Source: Coemansia sp. RSA 1804
Lineage: Eukaryota; Kickxellomycota; Kickxellomycetes; Kickxellales; Kickxellaceae
NCBI GenBank assembly: GCA_027578815.1
Contig: JANBTH010000515.1
Location: forward strand, 1-15,677
Length of the DNA stretch: 15,677 nt
Reading direction: 5' to 3'
Positions 9,024 to 15,677 of the stretch are shown here, piece after piece. Each line of letters starts with the position of its first letter. Positions within the stretch are counted from its first letter, which is position 1. The notes below the pieces were generated by a model. That model saw only the letters and a list, made by a program, of their open reading frames with translations, searched no databases and had not been told where the DNA came from. The position numbers were made by a program, and so were the translations under genes.

Positions 9024-9440
9024 CTAATGCTGTTGAACCAGTTGCAACAGCTTTGCGTCGAACATGTCTGACCGCACAGGCATCTCAAGGTTGTAAAACG
9101 GGCTTTTCAGTGCGTAGTCGCAGTATAGCTCATATATCCTCGTCAGCGCCTCTGCAAGCCTGGTGTGTAATAGGTCTGTAGCGGCAATAAACTTTATTCC
9201 TGTGGGCGTCTGAAAACAGTGCAGCCTAAAGTTTTTTGTGTCAATCGTCTGTATTCCTGTGTCCTTGGTGCCTGTGGCCTTTGCCGTGGGTGCTATGCGT
9301 GAGGCGAGCGCATGGATTCCGTGGAACGTGCCAGCAAATATCAGCGCCTCGTTTGACGAAAGCTGTGCAATGTGGGTATTGTAGTTCTTGTTGTATATGA
9401 GACCGCCCGAACGGTTGATAATAAATACAGAGTGGATCAT
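9024..9440 (-). CDS. TRS23: TRAPP complex subunit TRAPPC4/Trs23 (sybindin family), short form
   Basis: Trs23/TRAPPC4 is a core subunit of the TRAPP complexes, which act as exchange factors for Rab1/Ypt1 and Rab11 in ER-Golgi and Golgi traffic. The 138-residue protein begins with MIHSVFIINRSGGLIYNK, the family-typical first strand of the longin-like fold. It continues with SSNEALIFAGTFHGIHALAS, FRLHCFQTPTGIKFIAATD, and RIYELYCDYALKSPFYNLEM, all strongly conserved blocks. The PDZ-like insertion that follows the first strand in animal TRAPPC4 is missing, so the protein is about 80 residues shorter than the animal one. The ATG at 9438-9440 is directly before the conserved N terminus, so the start is secure. 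No intron is needed. Confidence 0.93.
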   Translation of the reverse strand: MIHSVFIINRSGGLIYNKNYNTHIAQLSSNEALIFAGTFHGIHALASRIAPTAKATGTKDTGIQTIDTKNFRLHCFQTPTGIKFIAATDLLHTRLAEALTRIYELYCDYALKSPFYNLEMPVRSDMFDAKLLQLVQQH

Positions 9441-9614
9441 TGCGCTGTTCCACTGGCCCTGTACAGCAAAAGATGCGAGCTAGCCAAAAGTTACGGACAA
9501 GATAGAGAAATAGTGCAGCGTGCCAGCTCTTTTAATACAAGCGTAGGTAGGGTAGCTGCTGTGCTTGCTTGTCGTTAAACAGCCGGAAATAGTTCAGTTG
9601 ATTTACGGGCTAAT

Positions 9615-9620
9615 CACGTG
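9615..9620. promoter_or_regulatory. E-box CACGTG upstream of TRAPPC4
   Basis: A palindromic CACGTG, in the context AATCACGTGCT (full Cbf1/USF-type TCACGTG core), about 175 bases upstream of the TRAPPC4 start. Basic helix-loop-helix factors bind such sites. A six-base palindrome can occur by chance; position is the only support. Confidence 0.3.
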
Positions 9621-9626
9621 CTGACT

Positions 9627-9632
9627 TTTATT
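9627..9632 (-). terminator. Candidate polyadenylation signal for QCR9
   Basis: TTTATT on the + strand gives AATAAA on the - strand, about 170 bases past the QCR9 stop codon. This is a plausible distance for a fungal 3' UTR, but the hexamer is common in AT-rich DNA. Confidence 0.3.
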
Positions 9633-9801
9633 GCTTTTTTTTACCACGGCAGCCGTAGCTCTATAGTTTAGTAACTAGACAGAAAAGAAGACTAGTCGGA
9701 ACGGGGTGTTCTGGACTAGCTAAAACAAAGATAAAAGATAAAAAATGAGTCTGTGGAGGTTATCCTCGACAAACGGGCTTGAAAAGCACCTGCTGCTACT
9801 T

Positions 9802-10008
9802 CTACTCGCTGGCAGGGGCATAGCGGTCCTTGATGTCGTCCCATTTGAGACCAGCGGTTTTTCTGTCCCAGTACTTGTCGAAAACAGTGTTAAAGACCAT
9901 CGAGAAGGCGACGCCCGACGCAATAACCGTGGTAAAGTAAGTCGATTCCTTCTTGAAGAACGTTCTGTAGGTAAAGGAGCCAAGGGCTCTTCTGAATCCG
10001 CTGACCAT
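9802..10008 (-). CDS. QCR9: Cytochrome bc1 complex subunit 9 (QCR9/UQCR10)
   Basis: QCR9 is a small single-span subunit of mitochondrial respiratory complex III, in the inner membrane next to the Rieske protein and cytochrome c1. The 68-residue protein has a short basic N terminus, YRTFFKKESTYF, one hydrophobic helix (about 23-45, TTVIASGVAFSMVFNTVFD) and the family-typical tail KYWDRKTAGLKWDDIKDRY. Length and layout match yeast Qcr9 (66 residues). The ATG at 10006-10008 is the only suitable start. The gene is one exon and lies divergently from BFR1 across an 800-base region. Confidence 0.93.
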   Translation of the reverse strand: MVSGFRRALGSFTYRTFFKKESTYFTTVIASGVAFSMVFNTVFDKYWDRKTAGLKWDDIKDRYAPASE

Positions 10009-10307
10009 TTTTCAAAATATGCTGTATGCGCTTGCTGTCTATCTCGCGATCGGAAGGATTTAAACGACACAAAAGAAAACCAAAAAGCAAACCCAATAAA
10101 TACAAAATAGTACTGATTGGAAGGCCAGAAAGAAAAAAAGGTGCTGTTTTTTCCGTTTGCTTTACAAGGCATGCCAGCGTGTTGAATTGTAGGAAAGAAA
10201 TAACTGCTGAAGGATCTCTTATCTGGTTGATTTTGCACCATGCTGAACACGGGGATTATCGATTTGAATTAGATCTATGGCAGTATAAGGTGCAGAAAAG
10301 TGCTGGC

Positions 10308-10314
10308 CCAATCA
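10308..10314 (+). promoter_or_regulatory. CCAAT box (CCAATCA) upstream of QCR9
   Basis: CCAATCA matches the HAP-complex consensus well. It is 300 bases upstream of the QCR9 ATG. In yeasts the HAP complex activates respiratory-chain genes, which makes this site plausible for QCR9. Binding is inferred. Confidence 0.4.
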
Positions 10315-10531
10315 GATAGCTCTAAGCAAAGAATAAATGCTTGCTGCTCCATGTCGAAAAACGTTCGCAAGTGGAACCACAGGATAAGAAGACGTGGACG
10401 ATGACGGCCAAAGACTTGTTTTGTTTATTTTGTTTTGTTTCTCGTTATAGCCTTCTTTTCCATTTTATATTCTGTTCTCCTCTCCTCTTTTGTTGAAATA
10501 CCCTTCTTTTATTTTCCATTGAAATAACGCA

Positions 10532-10546
10532 GCCAATTCAATTGGC
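10532..10546. promoter_or_regulatory. Back-to-back CCAAT palindrome
   Basis: GCCAATT and AATTGGC face each other across one base (C at 10539), giving a perfect 7-base inverted repeat and one CCAAT box on each strand. It lies between divergent promoters, about 260 bases from the BFR1 ATG and 525 from the QCR9 ATG. A role in coordinating both genes is inferred. Confidence 0.4.
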
Positions 10547-10808
10547 CTTTGCTTCCATCCAGCAGAACCAGCCGTAAATTAGTCTAGTACTTTTCTCCTC
10601 TCTTTCTATCTGTCTATCTTTCTAGCTTCAGGCGTCTGTGCTGCCTATCCTCTAGATACGGAGCATTTCCTATTCTGATAGAGTAACTTTGTTGTGGAAA
10701 TAAGAAACAAGAGCAACAAAATAAACACACTTTGGGAGTTTATGCTTTATTCATTAATAGGAAAAATTATCTGAGAGCCCATTTTTTGTTTCGTTTGGCT
10801 ATTGTTTA

Positions 10809-12481
10809 ATGACTTCTACCATGGCACCCGGCTCGTCAGTTAAGGATGTGGCCGAATCCCGTCGTGCATCGGCAGCTGAGAGAAGACCGCGTCCTGCACG
10901 GCCCGAGACCGATAGGCTCAAAAAGGAGCTGGCAGCTATTGATGCCAAGATCGATGGGCTGCGTAAGCAACAGGTAAGGAGCAGATTCAAACAAGATCAA
11001 CTAATGCGTTTCGGGCGGGTCTGTATATGGAGAGTGTGAGGACCAAGTTTCATACCTGACACAAGAGACCCGCAGGTTGGTTGGTTTCCACAAACTCGTT
11101 CTTTCAAAAGCCCATTTGAAATATGTAGGGAAAAAGGCTAATCAATTATATATTCTTTTTATAACTATTACATTTGTGCTGGGGGGTTTGGGTTTAATGG
11201 AGGCTCTTATTCTAGGACGATATCCGCCAGGAACTAGGCAAGTCGGACCCACGCAAAGGTCCACATGTTGACAGACGCAACAAGATAGTCTCGCGACTAC
11301 AGGCGATCCACACAGACCAGAACAAGCTGCGCAAGACGCGCGGCGACGTGTTCGATAAGCAGGCAGCACTAACGACGTCGATAAGCAAGAAGGCAGGAGA
11401 TCTGAAGGCGCAGCAGGCAAAGCTGACGTACAAGCGCACGGGAGAGATCGACGAGCTCATTGGCAAGCACCAGAAACGGATCGACGACGGTGGATTGAAG
11501 CTGGTGGAGGAACGACGCTTGGAGGACAAGATCACCGCACTGCGCCGTGCAAAGCGGCATGTTGAGCAAGCGGAGACGTTGCAAGCGGCAATCGATTGTG
11601 AGATGGCTGAGCTGGCCGAAATTGACGCCCAACTAGCCGACACCAATGCACAGGCACTGAGCGACGAGTACGCCGAGCTCCAAGGCGAGCTGGATGCTCT
11701 GAAGGCCAAGCAGGACGAGGGTGGAAGTATGCGCGGGACGCTTCTAACCGAGCGCTCCCGTATCATGAGGGAGTTGGACCAGGTGTGGGACGAGAAGCGC
11801 GCAATGCAGGAGGAGTTCCGCAAACAGAGCAACGACTACTTTATGTGGCAGCAGGAAGAGCGCGAACGCAAGGCGGTCGAGGACAAGCAGCGTCGTATCA
11901 GGGAGCAGCGCGAGAGACGCTTGGCAATGGCGCAGGAGCAACGCGAGGAGGCCGAGATTCCTGCGTTCCAGGCCGAGATTGACGGATGCGACGCGCTGCT
12001 TGTGTATCTCCGCGGCATGGCACCGTCGTCTATCGGCGGAGCTAGCAGCCGCTCCGAGAGCAGCACACGCCCGCCGTCGGTGGCCAGCAGCATTCGCGAC
12101 GCTGACACAGCCACCGATCACGTGCCAGCCGGCATGGTTGCCGTCAAGAAGGTCGATTCGGACGAGCCGTACTTTGCGGGCGTCAACGGCGGAAAGGCCA
12201 GAAAGAGACACGGACGCAACAAGGACAGGAAGCCTGGCTCCAGGGCCGAGGCGCTGAAGCACCCATTGTCGATTGCCGAGCGGTTCCTTGAGCTGCAGAT
12301 CAACATTCCAACCACGTCGGCGGCCATCCCGGCGGCTATCGAGCAGCTGGATGCCCGCAAGCGCCATTTCATCGAGAACCAGGACAGGGCGACGCTGGAG
12401 AACAAGCAGAAGGCTGAGGAGAGGATAGCCAAGCTGATGGCCGAGCTGGAAGTCGATGAGAAGATCGCCGAGGAAGCATGA
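10809..12481 (+). CDS. BFR1: BFR1-like coiled-coil mRNP/ER-associated protein, two exons
   Basis: Yeast Bfr1 is an RNA-binding, polysome- and ER-associated coiled-coil protein linked to secretion and nuclear segregation. The model is join(10809..10973, 11216..12481): exon 1 gives 55 codons, the intron begins GTAAGG and ends TTCTAG in phase 0, and exon 2 gives 421 codons. The total of 476 residues is close to yeast Bfr1 (470). Visible family traits are the N-terminal RPETDRLKKELAAIDAKIDG coiled coil, an RLQAIHTDQNKLRKTRGDVF block, KRTGEIDELIGKHQKRIDDG followed by GLKLVEERRLEDKITALRRAKR, a charged helix rich in EERERK, and a C-terminal LELQINIPTTSAAIPAAIEQL segment. A low-complexity Ser/Arg linker separates the coiled coil from the C-terminal part. 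The second ATG at 10821 has a better context (ACCATGG) and may be the real start, making the protein four residues shorter. Confidence 0.88.
10974..11215 (+). other. BFR1 intron (242 bases, phase 0)
   Basis: The donor is CAG|GTAAGG and the acceptor TTCTAG|GAC. Joining restores the Bfr1 reading frame, whereas read-through meets a stop at 11037. A perfect 8-base inverted repeat (GCGGGTCT at 11015-11022, AGACCCGC at 11066-11073) could fold the middle of the intron into a hairpin. Confidence 0.88.
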
Positions 12482-12826
12482 GCACGGACCAGTTCTGCCC
12501 TGTATGTGCAGTGATGTGCTTTATATGTGTGTATGTGGTTTTAATAGAGGAAATTTATCAATCAAGTGGAAAAGAAGAAAAATAAAAAAGAACTGAACGA
12601 AGAAGCATGTAAAAGAGACAAGATACTGAAGCTATGACAAAGAAAGTGTGAGAGGGTTTGGTGGTTGGGAGAACTACAGGAGAGATTGGGTAAAGAAAAG
12701 GAAAAAAAGAAAAAAAAGGCTGGACAGCGTGGGGAGATGTAAGGCGAGTGTGGATGGTGGTATCCTTGTCTGCACTGAACCAAGCAGCAGCACCAGCGAC
12801 CAGCGACAATGGCAGATGGGCAGGAT
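12482..12826. other. Convergent 3' spacer between BFR1 and ORM
   Basis: These 345 bases are A/G-rich on the + strand, with A-runs near 12700. The 3' UTRs of the two convergent genes must share or divide it. A polyadenylation hexamer for BFR1 is listed separately; no gene or RNA is visible. Confidence 0.5.
12581..12586 (+). terminator. Candidate polyadenylation signal for BFR1
   Basis: AATAAA in a purine-rich, A-rich context, 100 bases past the BFR1 stop codon. Position is good; the surrounding A-richness makes a chance match possible. Confidence 0.4.
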
Positions 12827-12978
12827 CTAGTTGTAGTCGTTCTGGCCCATGTTGATGCCAAAGAACCGCACGCGGTGGAAGGCCGGAAGCTTTGCAATCA
12901 GAATGATGAGAATAGCCGTAAAGTTGATGATGAAGGTAGCGACATCGTAGTACGAGTAGTGCGTGCTGAGCAGGAACC

Positions 12979-13036
<58 letters not shown>

Positions 13037-13516
13037 AGTACTCTGAGCAGAGCAAACGAACAGACATGGGTTAGAAAGAAAAGTTAGCGTTGTGTAGACA
13101 GGCTGGCAATGGAGCACCCTTAATGGAAGGGGCAAGAGAGAAGGAAGGAGCACTTACACTACAATAGGAAAGACCGTCAAGAACTTTTTGGTGGGAGTGT
13201 ACTGTTCGCCATTATCCATCTGCTCCCAGAGCGTCAGGTTATCGTAGGCGCCCTGGTTGACCTCAAACGGCGTGCCAATGACGCCGTGGAACATAATGTA
13301 CTGGAACAAACAGTACGACAGATTCGTCAGCGTCCAGCTGAGCTCGGGCGTCGACCACGGAATAACGCCAAACAGAAACCGGAAAACAACGATGGTGACG
13401 ATATGTGTGGTCCACGAGCCCTTTAGATTGACCCAATGCGAATTTGGGTTGACTGAATATTCGTTCAGATTGGCAACCGACGCCACGCGCTGGACGAACG
13501 TGTGCATGGCTGGCAT
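12827..13516 (-). CDS. ORM1: ORMDL-family regulator of sphingolipid synthesis, two exons
   Basis: ORM/ORMDL proteins are ER membrane proteins that bind and restrain serine palmitoyltransferase. The model is complement(join(12827..12977, 13158..13516)), 169 residues. The donor is GT|GTAAGTG and the acceptor CTCTGTAG|G; the split valine codon restores FPIVVFLLSTHY. Family blocks include NPNSHWVNLKGSW, LSWTLTNLSYCLFQYIMFHG, TPFEVNQGAYDNLTLWEQMD, QYTPTKKFLTVFPIVV, and KLPAFHRVRFFGIN. Four hydrophobic segments are visible (about 37-55, 63-85, 117-130, 135-152). The ATG at 13514-13516 is the first in frame; codons upstream are open but lack ATG. The N terminus before NPNSHW is only about 23 residues, so the longer serine-rich extension of yeast Orm1/Orm2 is absent. 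Gene name ORM1 means family, not a specific paralogue. Confidence 0.94.
12978..13157 (-). other. ORM intron (180 bases, phase 2) with microsatellite polypyrimidine tract
   Basis: On the coding strand the intron starts GTAAGTG and ends CTCTGTAG. Two CTAAC branch-point candidates are at 13083-13087 and 13070-13074 (GTTAG on the + strand). Between these and the acceptor lie a CAGAG (13041-13045) and about 25 CT repeats. Splicing is required to join the two conserved halves of ORMDL, so the intron is secure. Confidence 0.92.
12982..13031 (+). repeat. (AG)25 dinucleotide microsatellite
   Basis: An uninterrupted run of about 25 AG units on the + strand, which is (CT)25 on the coding strand of the ORM gene. 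It ends three bases from the 3' splice site dinucleotide and therefore forms the polypyrimidine tract of the intron. Confidence 0.97.
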
Positions 13517-14249
13517 TTTCAAAGCGGGGGGAGTAGAGATTGGCTGGAGAGACTTGCCGCACAGTAGTGGTTTGTGGTTTTGATTCAAAAGGGAATTACG
13601 ACGAGCTCAAGAGAGGGGAGAGAATATACGTGTGTTTTTCTGAAAGAAGAGCAAAGAAAAGGAAGCAAAGAAAGGGCGTAAATGAATTCCAAGCCTTTTT
13701 ACCGCGCATAAATAAGGCAAGATCGTTCCGATTGCGGGAAAGAGAGAGCTTATTGTTGGGGAAAGAGGAGAAAAGAAGCCGGACCGAGCCGACTCGTGAT
13801 GGGTTGCTGGTGTGGCGGATTATGAGCCGTGGAGCGGAGCTGGATAGATAAAATGCCTTTAGCGATGAGCTTTAGCGGAAAGTATCTTCTTTAGTTCTTT
13901 CGCTGTCGCCCATCCATAAAACTCCACTGTGTTTATTTTATTTTCCATATTCCCACCGCCTGTTTCCAAAGCCTGCAAAATAAAAAATACCAGACAACCA
14001 CCATTCACCGAGTGCTGTTGTTGTTGTTATTTTTTTTGCGCTTCTTCTCTGCGTGGGCGAACGGCACCTGTACATTCATGAGTCGTCCGGCGTCCACGGC
14101 CCGCCTTTCATAACGAAGAAACTCTGGATGATTTCAGAGTGCTTTCTAACCCCTCGTACGGCTCCGGGCCCCTGCAGGCATCCTCCGGTAGCCTTCCACA
14201 GCCTGTAGTCGTTCACGATTGCGGGTGAGATGGGGAGGGCGAGGGCGGG

Positions 14250-14399
14250 ATGCCACATAACGCGGTGGCCACCAAGGAGTCGAAAAAGGCGGCAAGATCC
14301 CGATCTTTCTGGCAGTCTGTGTCCTCGCTAGCTAAGCAAATGGGGAGAGAGTTTGTCAGAAAGGACCCGGGACCTTGTACGCATCCGTGTGTGCTGTGA
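14250..14399 (+). other. Exon-like 49-codon frame, unassigned
   Basis: The frame starts at the ATG at 14250 and ends at TGA 14397-14399. It encodes a basic peptide with ATKESKKAARSRSFWQSV and SSLAKQMGREFVRK. A GTACGC at 14377 could be a donor, similar to the GTACGT donor of the downstream WW gene, but no following exon reads on convincingly. I do not recognise it. It may be a short exon, an upstream transcript, or chance. Confidence 0.15.
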
Positions 14400-15123
14400 A
14401 TGGAGCCTGCTTCTACTTTTGCCTGCTTGTTTCTGTTTGTGTGTGTGCGTGTAGGGAGATGTTATTTTTTTTGAGGATTGGAGGGCGACATCGATGGTCT
14501 GTGGATTTTTTTCTTTTGGCGTTCTTTTTTGTTTACGACAGACCAGGACCGGGGAGCGGGCACACAACAAAGGCAGGCGAGGCAGGAGCCATCTCAGTGT
14601 TAGTGCACGACTGATAAAGAAAAGAAACACGCTATGGGCCAACGCCAGACGCAGAGTGCGTGTGCCGAGTAGCCTTGCAGAGGAGGAGTTGGGATTTGGA
14701 TCGGGAGGTGAGCCAGATGATGAGGACACGGGTGGATATCGGTGTCTGAGCGGTTGATCCGCGAGCCGTCGGCCGGAGCTTGGGTTCGTCCTCGGCGCCG
14801 GGCGGGAGGCGCACAGGGCATCGGATCCAGCAAGTGGAACTGATGGCAGCAAAGAAAACCCCGCTCGCGTGGTGGGATTAGCTGTTTTTTTAATCTTTTA
14901 TGGCTTGCGAGTGTTGATGAATAAAAAGGCGTGGATGAATAGGCGGATGGATGTGGGCGGAGCAAGCGGGAGGGGCGATGCGTGAAAATGAGGCCCAGCA
15001 ATCGTGCAGATCCTCTTCTTCCAAAGGGGCGGATGCGGCGGCTGATCTGTTGTTTGCAGCGTTTATTGGGAGGAAGCATCAACGCTATTTACTGTCTTGG
15101 GCAAGTGGGGGAGGGCATTTGTT

Positions 15124-15126
<3 letters not shown>

Positions 15127-15186
<60 letters not shown>
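15127..15186 (+). repeat. (GTCGTT)10 hexanucleotide microsatellite
   Basis: Ten perfect copies of GTCGTT, flanked on each side by GTTGTT-type imperfect units (about 15121-15192). It lies about 160 bases upstream of the WW gene ATG. Every frame gives only simple dipeptide or homopolymer runs with no supporting flanks, so it is most likely non-coding 5' DNA or a 5' UTR intron. Confidence 0.95.
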
Positions 15187-15190
<4 letters not shown>

Positions 15191-15346
15191 TTGGTGGAAT
15201 GGCATATCCCATCCTCTGCTGCTGCTGCCTCATCTTTCTTCTCCTGGTAGCATCCATTATTTTGTGCATTCTCTACTTTTTGTTTCTAGGCTTGCAGGCG
15301 GCAGAACCAAACCCCCGTCGCTTTCTGTACTTTTAGTCGCGTGCGC

Positions 15347-15677
15347 ATGTCCAACGCAGTCGGGTTCCTCCCAGACACCGCGGTTCCGGCAGAGCCAGCG
15401 GTGCCCGAGTGGCTGGAGCTGTTCGACCCGCAGACCAGTCGCGTGGTGTACGCCAACACGGTACGTGGAGCCAGCAGCAGAACCGAGCTGGGCTGAGAAG
15501 AAGCGAAGAGGAGAGGAGAGGAAGGCTGTGCGGGATGCCCCTCCATCGCTCCAGCGCTAATAACTGACTGTCTGACTGTCTGACTGTCTGACTTGACACA
15601 CTTGAAGCTGTAGGTAACCGGGCAATGCAGCTGGACCCGCCCAACATCACACATGTACGTAGCAGAACTGACCCCGC
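15347..15677 (+). CDS. N-terminal WW-domain protein, possibly Vilse/ARHGAP39-like RhoGAP (3' end outside window)
   Basis: Two exons are visible: 15347-15460 (38 codons) and from 15614 on. The intron runs 15461-15613 (GTACGT...CTGTAG, phase 0). Joined, they encode a WW domain: EWLELFDPQTSRVVYANT then VTGQCSWTRP. The two signature tryptophans are residues 22 and 45, with Tyr35, Asn37, Thr40-Gly41 and Pro48 in the expected places. WW domains bind proline-rich ligands. The closest pattern I can recall is the N-terminal WW pair of animal Vilse/ARHGAP39 (WW-WW-MyTH4-RhoGAP), which also starts EW-x-E and has YAN-x-VTG; this identity is inference, since no MyTH4 or RhoGAP sequence is in the window. 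Past CACATG the frame stays open, but a second GTACGT at 15655 could be another donor. Confidence 0.7.
15461..15613 (+). other. First intron of the WW-domain gene (153 bases)
   Basis: Donor ACG|GTACGT, acceptor CTGTAG|GTA. Splicing joins the two halves of the WW domain in phase 0; read-through stops at once (TGA at 15494-15496). CTAAT at 15557-15561 and four CTGAC motifs in the tandem repeat just after it are branch-point candidates. Confidence 0.8.
15564..15594 (+). repeat. 8-base tandem repeat CTGACTGT, nearly 4 copies
   Basis: Three full copies of CTGACTGT plus a partial one, inside the intron of the WW gene. Each unit contains CTGAC, a match to the fungal branch-point consensus CTRAY. 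Confidence 0.9.

Larger units (their letters stand above)
9441..9801. other. Spacer: TRAPPC4 promoter and QCR9 3' region
   Basis: This 361-base spacer separates two genes on the - strand. It holds a CACGTG E-box and a possible QCR9 polyadenylation hexamer, listed separately. I see no RNA gene. Confidence 0.5.
10009..10808. promoter_or_regulatory. Divergent upstream region between QCR9 (-) and BFR1 (+)
   Basis: This 800-base spacer drives two divergent genes. It has CCAAT boxes (10308-10314 and a palindromic pair at 10532-10546) and a long T/C-rich stretch at about 10481-10625 ending in CTATCTTTCTAG. That last part resembles a polypyrimidine tract plus acceptor, so BFR1 may have a 5' UTR intron; I found no clear donor. 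No canonical TATA box is evident for either gene, and no RNA gene is seen. Confidence 0.5.
13517..15346. other. 1.8 kb spacer upstream of ORM (-) and the WW gene (+)
   Basis: A divergent upstream region. Near ORM there are purine-rich stretches and an AT-rich GCATAAATAAG at about 13707-13717. An exon-like, more GC-balanced island at about 14076-14399 carries a 60-codon frame on the - strand (14076-14258) and a 49-codon ATG frame on the + strand (14250-14399); neither matches a family I know. Farther right are T-rich DNA, GC-rich patches (14640-14860), the GTCGTT microsatellite and an acceptor-like TTTTTGTTTCTAG ending at 15289, which may belong to a 5' UTR intron of the WW gene. No tRNA boxes or snRNA motifs were found. 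Confidence 0.45.

Noticed and set aside
8572..9181. Overlapping + strand frames of 107 and 191 codons in the 7.8-9.0 kb spacer
   Set aside because: Low-complexity, no recognisable motif, partly starting at non-ATG codons and running into the 3' end of TRAPPC4 in antisense.
12809..13087. + strand frame with an Arg-Glu repeat
   Set aside because: It is antisense to ORM exon 2 and its repeat comes from the AG microsatellite in the ORM intron.
14200..14225. GTTCACGATT as a possible tRNA B box
   Set aside because: It departs from the GTTCRANNC core and no cloverleaf or A box can be drawn around it.
14716..14748. ATGATGA followed by CTGA, resembling snoRNA C and D boxes
   Set aside because: The boxes are too close together and the flanks do not pair into a terminal stem.
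14328..14852. 174-codon - strand frame rich in Ser, Arg and Thr-His repeats
   Set aside because: Composition follows low-complexity DNA (CA/GT- and TTTTC-rich runs); no domain, and no splice or start evidence.
15063..15336. Frames encoding poly-Val, poly-Thr, Cys-Arg and Ser-Leu runs
   Set aside because: All are translations of the GTCGTT microsatellite in different frames, with no conserved flanking sequence.

Overview
The window is nuclear DNA of a fungus. The genes are compact and eukaryotic, two to three of them carry short spliceosomal GT-AG introns, and there are no operons. The gene set (Rrn6-like Pol I factor, Vph1-type V-ATPase subunit a, QCR9, BFR1, ORM-type ORMDL, short TRAPPC4) is fungal. 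A PP2A B'' subunit and an animal-Vilse-like WW protein, neither typical of budding yeasts, point to an early-diverging lineage. A zoopagomycete such as the Kickxellales is my guess, not a proof. Coding DNA is fairly GC-rich; spacers are AT-rich with long pyrimidine, purine and poly-A/T tracts.

Layout, left to right: (1) 1-2136 (+), 3' part of an RRN6/TAF1C-like Pol I initiation factor. (2) 2464-5106 (+), V-ATPase subunit a, behind a CCAAT + TATA promoter. (3) 5318-7816 (-), PP2A regulatory subunit B'' with an SP-rich tail, convergent with the V-ATPase gene. (4) 7817-9023, a 1.2 kb AT-rich spacer with no supportable gene. (5) 9024-9440 (-), TRAPPC4/Trs23, short form. (6) 9802-10008 (-), QCR9 of respiratory complex III. 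(7) 10009-10808, a shared upstream region with CCAAT boxes, one of them an unusual back-to-back palindrome. (8) 10809-12481 (+), BFR1-like coiled-coil protein, two exons. (9) 12827-13516 (-), ORMDL/ORM sphingolipid regulator, two exons; its intron carries a 25-unit CT microsatellite. (10) 13517-15346, a 1.8 kb spacer with a hexanucleotide microsatellite and an exon-like island I could not resolve. (11) 15347-end (+), first exons of a WW-domain protein, possibly the N terminus of a Vilse/ARHGAP39-like RhoGAP.

The genes do not form one pathway. They are housekeeping functions: rRNA transcription, organelle acidification, phosphatase targeting, ER-Golgi tethering, respiration, mRNP/ER association and sphingolipid homeostasis. 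I found no mobile element, CRISPR array, tRNA, rRNA or novel multi-gene system. The most interesting observations concern introns: repeat tracts that coincide with splice signals in the ORM and WW genes, including an in-frame competing acceptor in the ORM intron.
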